From: Lawsonibacter sp.
GTDB taxonomy: Bacteria > Bacillota > Clostridia > Oscillospirales > Oscillospiraceae
Assembly (NCBI GenBank): GCA_022793355.1
Contig: JAAWCR010000006.1
Coordinates: 1 to 10,027 of the forward strand
Length of the DNA stretch: 10,027 nucleotides
Direction of reading: 5' to 3'
The notes beneath the pieces were generated by a model. That model did not search any database. It was given only the letters and a program-made list of their open reading frames with translations, and was not told where the DNA came from. This document shows, one piece after another, positions 7,035 to 10,027 of the stretch. Each line of letters opens with the position of its first letter. Positions within the stretch are counted from its first letter, which is position 1. The position numbers were made by a program, and so were the translations under genes.

Positions 7035-7040
7035 AGACGA

Positions 7041-7075
7041 ATTACTTAATAGTGTTATACCTATTTTCGTATAAC
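7041..7075 (-). promoter_or_regulatory. LysR-box, copy A, with downstream ATTAAGTAAT element
   Basis: A perfect inverted repeat GTTATAC-n8-GTATAAC fills 7054-7075. On the minus strand it is followed after three bases by ATTAAGTAAT (7041-7050). The whole arrangement recurs on the plus strand at 9107-9141 with the same spacing, and the palindrome also occurs at 8098-8117 beside the lysR gene. LysR regulators bind such interrupted palindromes, so the LysR encoded at 7143-8084 is the natural candidate. Confidence 0.78.
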
Positions 7076-7092
7076 CTTTGTGCAAACTTGAC

Positions 7093-7140
7093 AAAACCGC
7101 GGCGCTCAACCAGACCGTTCTGATGAAGCGCCGCGGTTTT
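7093..7140 (-). terminator. Terminator after the lysR gene
   Basis: A perfect 14-base-pair stem, AAAACCGCGGCGCT (7093-7106) with AGCGCCGCGGTTTT (7127-7140), begins two bases past the lysR stop codon. The loop is 20 bases, and short T runs flank both sides, so it may act in either direction. Confidence 0.85.
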
Positions 7141-7142
7141 TG

Positions 7143-8084
7143 TTACAAAATATTATCCTTCATAAAGTCAATCAAATGCTGCTGCACTGGACTTGTATTT
7201 CGCTGGGTGTAAGAGAGATAAACGCTCCGTACAGCCAAGGGGTCGTCTAGCTGATAAAAAACAACTCTATCGGTTGGAATAACATGCGCGGGAATAGAGG
7301 AGCGAAGGAACGTGATGCCCTGTCCCTCCAGAACCAGGTAGTAGGCCGTCATCATTTGGGCCAGATACAGGGTTACCTTGGGGGTGAATCCGGCGTTTTT
7401 GCACAGCTGGAGACTGCGCTGATGGATATCGTTCCCCTCTTTGAGCAGGAGGAAGTTTTCTTTCGCGAACGCCTCCAGAGGCACGGGAGGACGACGGTCG
7501 CCGGTTTGGGTACGGGCCAGAAATTCCTCAAAGGAATAGCGGTACTGATCCAGTTCTTTGTTGACGGGACTGCCGGCAGGGACCGCCAATACAATTTCCT
7601 CAGAGGCCCAGGGGATGGAGTGGACCCGGCTGTTGGTGGGGCGCTCCGCCTCCAGAAGAAAATCCAGATGCCCGCTGAGAAGCTTTTCCAAAAGCGTTTT
7701 GTTGCCGCCCTCGGTAAAGGTCAGTGTCACCTGAGGGTATCGCAGACGAAAATCCGCCATCAAATCGGGCAGAACATAGGTGCAGAAGAACATGGAGCTG
7801 CCAATGTGGAGTTCAGTCCGCCCCACGTCCCGGAGCAGCTTGAAATGTTCATTCATCTCCGCTTCGATTGCCGAGATCTGTTCAAATTTTTCAATGTAGT
7901 ACCGTCCCGCCTCAGTCAGAGAAATAGGATTTGTGCTTCGGTCGAACAGAGGCAGGCCCAACTCCTCCTCCGCTTTTTTTATTGTGGCGCTCAGCCAGGG
8001 CTGGGAGACATACAGCTTTCTTGCCGCTTTGGAGAAGCTCTTTTCCTGATAGACCGCATAGATATATTCCTTATAATTCGTCAT
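7143..8084 (-). CDS. LysR-family transcriptional regulator
   Basis: The 313-residue length is typical of LysR-type regulators. The N-terminal winged helix-turn-helix covers about 1-60: SFSKAARKLYVSQPWLS at 16-32, then the linker helix with EEELGLPLFDR at 39-49 and the wing SLTEAGRYYIE. The rest (about 90-300) is the effector-binding, periplasmic-binding-protein-like domain, starting with ELHIGSSMFFCTYVLPDLM. The effector cannot be read from the sequence. The gene is divergent from a dehydrogenase gene, and a palindromic box lies 13 bases before its ATG (8098-8117), which suggests autoregulation. Near-identical boxes occur before two other transcription units, suggesting a small regulon. The ribosome site is weak (AGGGGGAC). 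Confidence 0.93.
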   Translation of the reverse strand: MTNYKEYIYAVYQEKSFSKAARKLYVSQPWLSATIKKAEEELGLPLFDRSTNPISLTEAGRYYIEKFEQISAIEAEMNEHFKLLRDVGRTELHIGSSMFFCTYVLPDLMADFRLRYPQVTLTFTEGGNKTLLEKLLSGHLDFLLEAERPTNSRVHSIPWASEEIVLAVPAGSPVNKELDQYRYSFEEFLARTQTGDRRPPVPLEAFAKENFLLLKEGNDIHQRSLQLCKNAGFTPKVTLYLAQMMTAYYLVLEGQGITFLRSSIPAHVIPTDRVVFYQLDDPLAVRSVYLSYTQRNTSPVQQHLIDFMKDNIL

Positions 8085-8097
8085 TTCGCTGTCCCCC

Positions 8098-8136
8098 TAT
8101 ACGAAAATAGATATAACGTGTTCAAGTTTTTCGTAT
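8098..8136. promoter_or_regulatory. LysR-box, copy B, in the lysR/SDR divergent region
   Basis: The plus strand carries TATACG-n8-TATAAC (8098-8117), matching copy C over 20 bases. A partial inverted copy of its core, TTTTCGTAT, follows at 8128-8136. Towards the dehydrogenase gene, a weak -35/-10 pair TTTACT (8138-8143) and TAAATG (8161-8166) sits at the same distance from the box as at copies A and C (43 bases from box to -10). Towards lysR the box covers the region just before the start codon, where binding would block lysR transcription. The ATTAAGTAAT element is not well kept here (6 of 10). The rest of 8085-8228 shows only the SDR ribosome site. Confidence 0.65.
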
Positions 8137-8228
8137 TTTACTTTTCTCAAATTTTGTGGCTAAATGATAGCAGAAAAAGCAACAAAGCGCAAGACATTTC
8201 CACTTATCATTATTTGGGAGGTATTATT

Positions 8229-9017
8229 ATGGACTTGGGTTTGAAGAATAAGGTTGTTTTGTGCATGGCCTCCGCCGCCGGTTTGGGCAAGGGTATTGCC
8301 ACCGAGATGGCTCGGGAGGGCGCCAGAGTGATGATCTGCGGACACAACGCGGACAGGCTGGCCGCCGCCCAGGCGGACATTGAAAAGGAGACGGACAACC
8401 GTCCCGAGGTCTTTATGTGTGACGTAAACAAGGCGGAGGACATCCAAGCCCTGGTGGAGCATACAGTCAACACGTTGGGTGATATCTACGCTCTGGTCAA
8501 TATGGGCCCCGGCCCCAAGCCCGGCCCCTTTGACAGCTTTGATGACGCGGCCTGGTCGGGTGCCTTCGAGATGTGCCTGCTGTCCTACATCCGTACCATC
8601 CAGGCCGTGCTGCCCTCCATGCGCCGTCTGGGCGGGGGGCGGATCCTCAACTCCACCAGCTCCTCCGTCCGGGATTGCCTGGACAACCTGATCCTGTCCA
8701 ACACCATGCGTATGGGTGTGGTAGGCATGAGCAAGACGCTGGCCAAGGAAGTGGGGAAGGACAATATCCTGGTCAACGTCATCGGCCCTGGCCGGATTGA
8801 TACCGACCGCATTGCCAGTCTGAACGCGATGCGGGCAGAGAAGGCAGGGATCTCCGTGGAGGAATACGAAAAAGAGGATTTGAAGTCCTTCCCTACGGGC
8901 CGTTATGGCACCGTGGATGAGTATGGCCGTATGGCCGCCTTCCTGTGTTCCGAAGCCAATACCTATATCTCTGGCCAGACCATTCTGGTGGATGGCGCGA
9001 TGACCGGAGCTTATTGA
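8229..9017 (+). CDS. Short-chain dehydrogenase/reductase-like protein without the usual catalytic pair
   Basis: The 262 residues have the length and Rossmann layout of the classical SDR family (FabG-like oxidoreductases). The nucleotide-binding loop is ASAAGLGKGIA (14-24), keeping the last two Gly of TGxxxGxG but with Ala where the first Gly is expected. CDV at 64-66 is the DxxD-like site and NMGPGPKPGPF at 91-101 replaces NNAG. The catalytic Ser lies in NSTSSS (141-146). The YxxxK motif is replaced by SNTMR at 157-161, and the C-terminal SGQTILVDGAMTG is typical. A subgroup of SDR proteins with an SNxxR pattern is known to me as sequences; the substrate is unknown. The ATG at 8229 was chosen for its GGGAGGT ribosome site, although the frame stays open far upstream to 7284. 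It is divergent from lysR and likely regulated by it. Confidence 0.88.
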   Translation: MDLGLKNKVVLCMASAAGLGKGIATEMAREGARVMICGHNADRLAAAQADIEKETDNRPEVFMCDVNKAEDIQALVEHTVNTLGDIYALVNMGPGPKPGPFDSFDDAAWSGAFEMCLLSYIRTIQAVLPSMRRLGGGRILNSTSSSVRDCLDNLILSNTMRMGVVGMSKTLAKEVGKDNILVNVIGPGRIDTDRIASLNAMRAEKAGISVEEYEKEDLKSFPTGRYGTVDEYGRMAAFLCSEANTYISGQTILVDGAMTGAY

Positions 9018-9045
9018 TTTTGTGTTTCTTTTCTCTTTCTTCCAT

Positions 9046-9090
9046 GGGGGAGTCTGGCAGGATTATCTTGCCAGGCTCCCCCACTTTATT
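9046..9090 (+). terminator. Terminator after the SDR gene
   Basis: GGGGGAG-T-CTGGCA (9046-9059) pairs with TGCCAG-G-CTCCCCC (9069-9082), giving 13 base pairs with one central mismatch. ACTTTATT follows. It lies 28 bases after the SDR stop, and the T tract is modest. Confidence 0.82.
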
Positions 9091-9106
9091 GGAAAAATTG
9101 TCAAAC

Positions 9107-9141
9107 GATATACGAAAATAGATATAACCTTATTAAGTAAT
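9107..9141 (+). promoter_or_regulatory. LysR-box, copy C, with ATTAAGTAAT element
   Basis: The 22 bases at 9107-9128 match copy A (read on the opposite strand) at 20 of 22 positions. ATTAAGTAAT follows after three bases (9132-9141), exactly as at copy A. The box centre lies at about -66 from the inferred transcription start of the oxidoreductase gene. Confidence 0.78.
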
Positions 9142-9147
9142 ACGGAT

Positions 9148-9177
9148 TGGACAAACCCGAATACCTTCTGCTACAAT
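9148..9177 (+). promoter_or_regulatory. Promoter of the 4Fe-4S/FAD oxidoreductase gene
   Basis: TGGACA (9148-9153) and TACAAT (9172-9177) have an 18-base spacer, and TG at 9169-9170 makes an extended -10. The inferred start near 9184 leaves a leader of about 130 bases before the TTG start at 9316. Confidence 0.6.
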
Positions 9178-9231
9178 ACGGAATAACAAGGTTGAAAAGA
9201 TAACTTTGTTTTGCAGACCTCTTTCATGGAA

Positions 9232-9270
9232 AGCCTGACCGGACCATTTGCTCTGATGGCTGGTCAGGCT
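9232..9270 (+). other. Hairpin in the leader of the oxidoreductase gene
   Basis: AGCCTGACC (9232-9240) pairs perfectly with GGTCAGGCT (9262-9270), and an inner CCAT (9244-9247) pairs with ATGG (9256-9259). The sequence after it is CATTATTATCC rather than a T run, so it is not a typical terminator. It lies about 30 bases before the AGGAGG at 9303. It may stabilise or control the message, but no riboswitch family is recognised. Confidence 0.5.
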
Positions 9271-9315
9271 CATTATTATCCAATTCGCCATTTTTGCGAT
9301 AAAGGAGGAATTGAT

Positions 9316-9684
9316 TTGAGCAGATTATCCATTGAAACCCCGGGGCGTGCCCAGATGGTGCTGAGCGGGCTGAACCGGGATATGGAGCGGCGCCTCGACG
9401 CCAGCCAGCCGGGGCTTTGTCCGGTGGACATGTCCCTGAACTTTCTTAGGCTGTGCCACGCCCAAACTTGTGGCAAATGCGTCCCCTGCCGGGTGGGGCT
9501 GAACCAGTTGGCCGTCCTCATCGAGCGGGTGCTGGACCGCGCCGCCGCGTTGGAGGACATTGACCTCATCGAGGACACCGCCCAGGTCATTGCCGACTCC
9601 GCTGACTGTGCCATCGGCTACGAGGCCGCCCACGGGAGGACTACGAGGAGCATGTCCTCCATGGCCGGTGTATCTGCGGGCTGA
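9316..9684 (+). CDS. NuoF-like 4Fe-4S part of an FAD oxidoreductase, frame broken near 9633
   Basis: A TTG start at 9316 follows an ideal AGGAGG (9303-9308) at 7 bases; the in-frame ATG at 9211 lies inside the leader and lacks such a site. Residues 1-106 look like the NADH-binding-subunit type 4Fe-4S domain: TCGKCVPCRVG at 51-61 supplies Cys52, Cys55 and Cys58, and SADCAIG at 95-101 the fourth ligand, Cys98. After GYEAAH (codon ending at 9633) the frame turns into an unrelated Ser/Arg/Thr tail and stops at 9684. The expected continuation starts at 9636 in another frame. Related clostridial proteins, as I remember them, have about ten more residues here, so a deletion of roughly 28 bases would explain the break. 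Without it this would be the front of one long redox protein. Its promoter carries a LysR-box. Confidence 0.72.
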   Translation: MSRLSIETPGRAQMVLSGLNRDMERRLDASQPGLCPVDMSLNFLRLCHAQTCGKCVPCRVGLNQLAVLIERVLDRAAALEDIDLIEDTAQVIADSADCAIGYEAAHGRTTRSMSSMAGVSAG

Positions 9685-10027
9685 GCCACCCGGTGCCCTG
9701 CGTGTCCACCTGCCCGGCCCATGTGGACGTCCCGGGCTATGTGGCTCTGGTCCACGAGGACCGGTACGAGGACGCGGTGCGCCTGATCCGCAAGGACAAC
9801 CCCTTTGTCTCCGCCTGCGCTTACGTCTGCGAGCACCCCTGCGAAAGTCAGTGCCGCCGCCGCATGGTGGACGACGCGGTGAACATCTGCGGCCTAAAAC
9901 GCTATGCGGTAGACCACTCCCAGCCCATGAAGGCCCCAGCGAGGGCGGAAGCGACCGGCAAAACGGTGGCAATCATTGGCGGCGGCCCCGGCGGGCTGAC
10001 GGCGGCCTACTACCTGTCCCTCATGGG
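9636..10027 (+). CDS. Continuation of the same oxidoreductase: Fer4_20 domain and FAD-binding start (runs off the right edge)
   Basis: From GAG at 9636 a frame two bases ahead of the preceding one stays open to the edge (130 codons), beginning EDYEEHVLHGRCICG. Its many Cys (CICG, PCVSTCP, SACAYVCEHPCESQC, NICG) in a HVDVPGYVALV...RLIRKDNPF context are the two-cluster 4Fe-4S domain found in the glutamate synthase small subunit and dihydropyrimidine dehydrogenase (Fer4_20). AIIGGGPGGLTAAYYL near the end is the FAD dinucleotide-binding motif of that family. No start codon with a ribosome site fits this piece alone, so it is best read as the second part of the gene beginning at 9316. It is probably a soluble NAD(P)H-linked electron-transfer flavoprotein; the partner is unknown. 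Confidence 0.75.

Noticed and set aside
7284..8228. Upstream extension of the SDR frame through the lysR gene
   Set aside because: The frame is open only by chance across the antisense of lysR; the SDR has a good ribosome site and a family-like start at 8229.
7041..9141. The three similar palindromes as a dispersed repeat or CRISPR-like array
   Set aside because: They are about 1 kb apart with genes between, none has array-like spacing, and all sit at promoters.
9325..9972. Minus-strand open frame (215 residues) opposite the oxidoreductase
   Set aside because: Its composition is Arg/Gly/Pro-rich and it is antisense to cysteine motifs that are clearly real on the plus strand.

Overview
The window looks like chromosomal DNA of a moderately GC-rich gut-type Firmicute. 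An Oscillospiraceae/Clostridia relative of the Flavonifractor group is my guess from gene content, not from a marker gene. Supporting signs are strong AGGAGG-type ribosome binding sites, GTG and TTG starts, sigma-70-like promoters, short GC hairpin terminators and a clostridial-type NuoF-like/Fer4_20/FAD oxidoreductase at the right edge. No rRNA, tRNA, CRISPR array, insertion sequence or attachment site is visible.

Left part (1-4766): two tandem genes on the minus strand encode lipoproteins of the gamma-glutamyltransferase (GGT/CapD-like) family. One is cut by the window edge (1-207) and one is complete (386-2050). Divergent from them on the plus strand is a tight operon, pgsB-pgsC-pgsW (2219-4766), for poly-gamma-glutamate synthesis, with 4-base overlaps at both junctions. 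The two GGT promoters share an exact 17-base element placed exactly 23 bases upstream of the -10 in both cases. The locus therefore pairs polymer synthesis with surface-anchored enzymes that may cut, transfer or recycle gamma-glutamyl units. No CapA/PgsA gene is visible in the window.

Middle part (4776-7075): a perfect bidirectional terminator separates the pgs operon from a convergent minus-strand operon. That operon encodes a small protein (apparently frameshifted), a multi-pass membrane histidine kinase, and a response regulator with a CitB/DcuR-type C-terminal helix-turn-helix. The kinase and regulator genes overlap.

Right part (7041-10027): a LysR-type regulator gene (minus strand) is divergent from an unusual short-chain dehydrogenase lacking the YxxxK catalytic pair. 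Further right, a 4Fe-4S/FAD oxidoreductase gene runs off the window and contains a frame break. A palindromic LysR-box (GTTATAC-n8-GTATAAC) occurs three times: before the two-component operon, in the lysR/SDR divergent region, and before the oxidoreductase. Each copy sits 42-43 bases from a plausible -10. The inferred picture is one LysR regulon that joins the two-component system, the dehydrogenase and the redox enzyme. The two-component system may in turn act on the neighbouring polyglutamate/GGT genes, but that last link is speculation.
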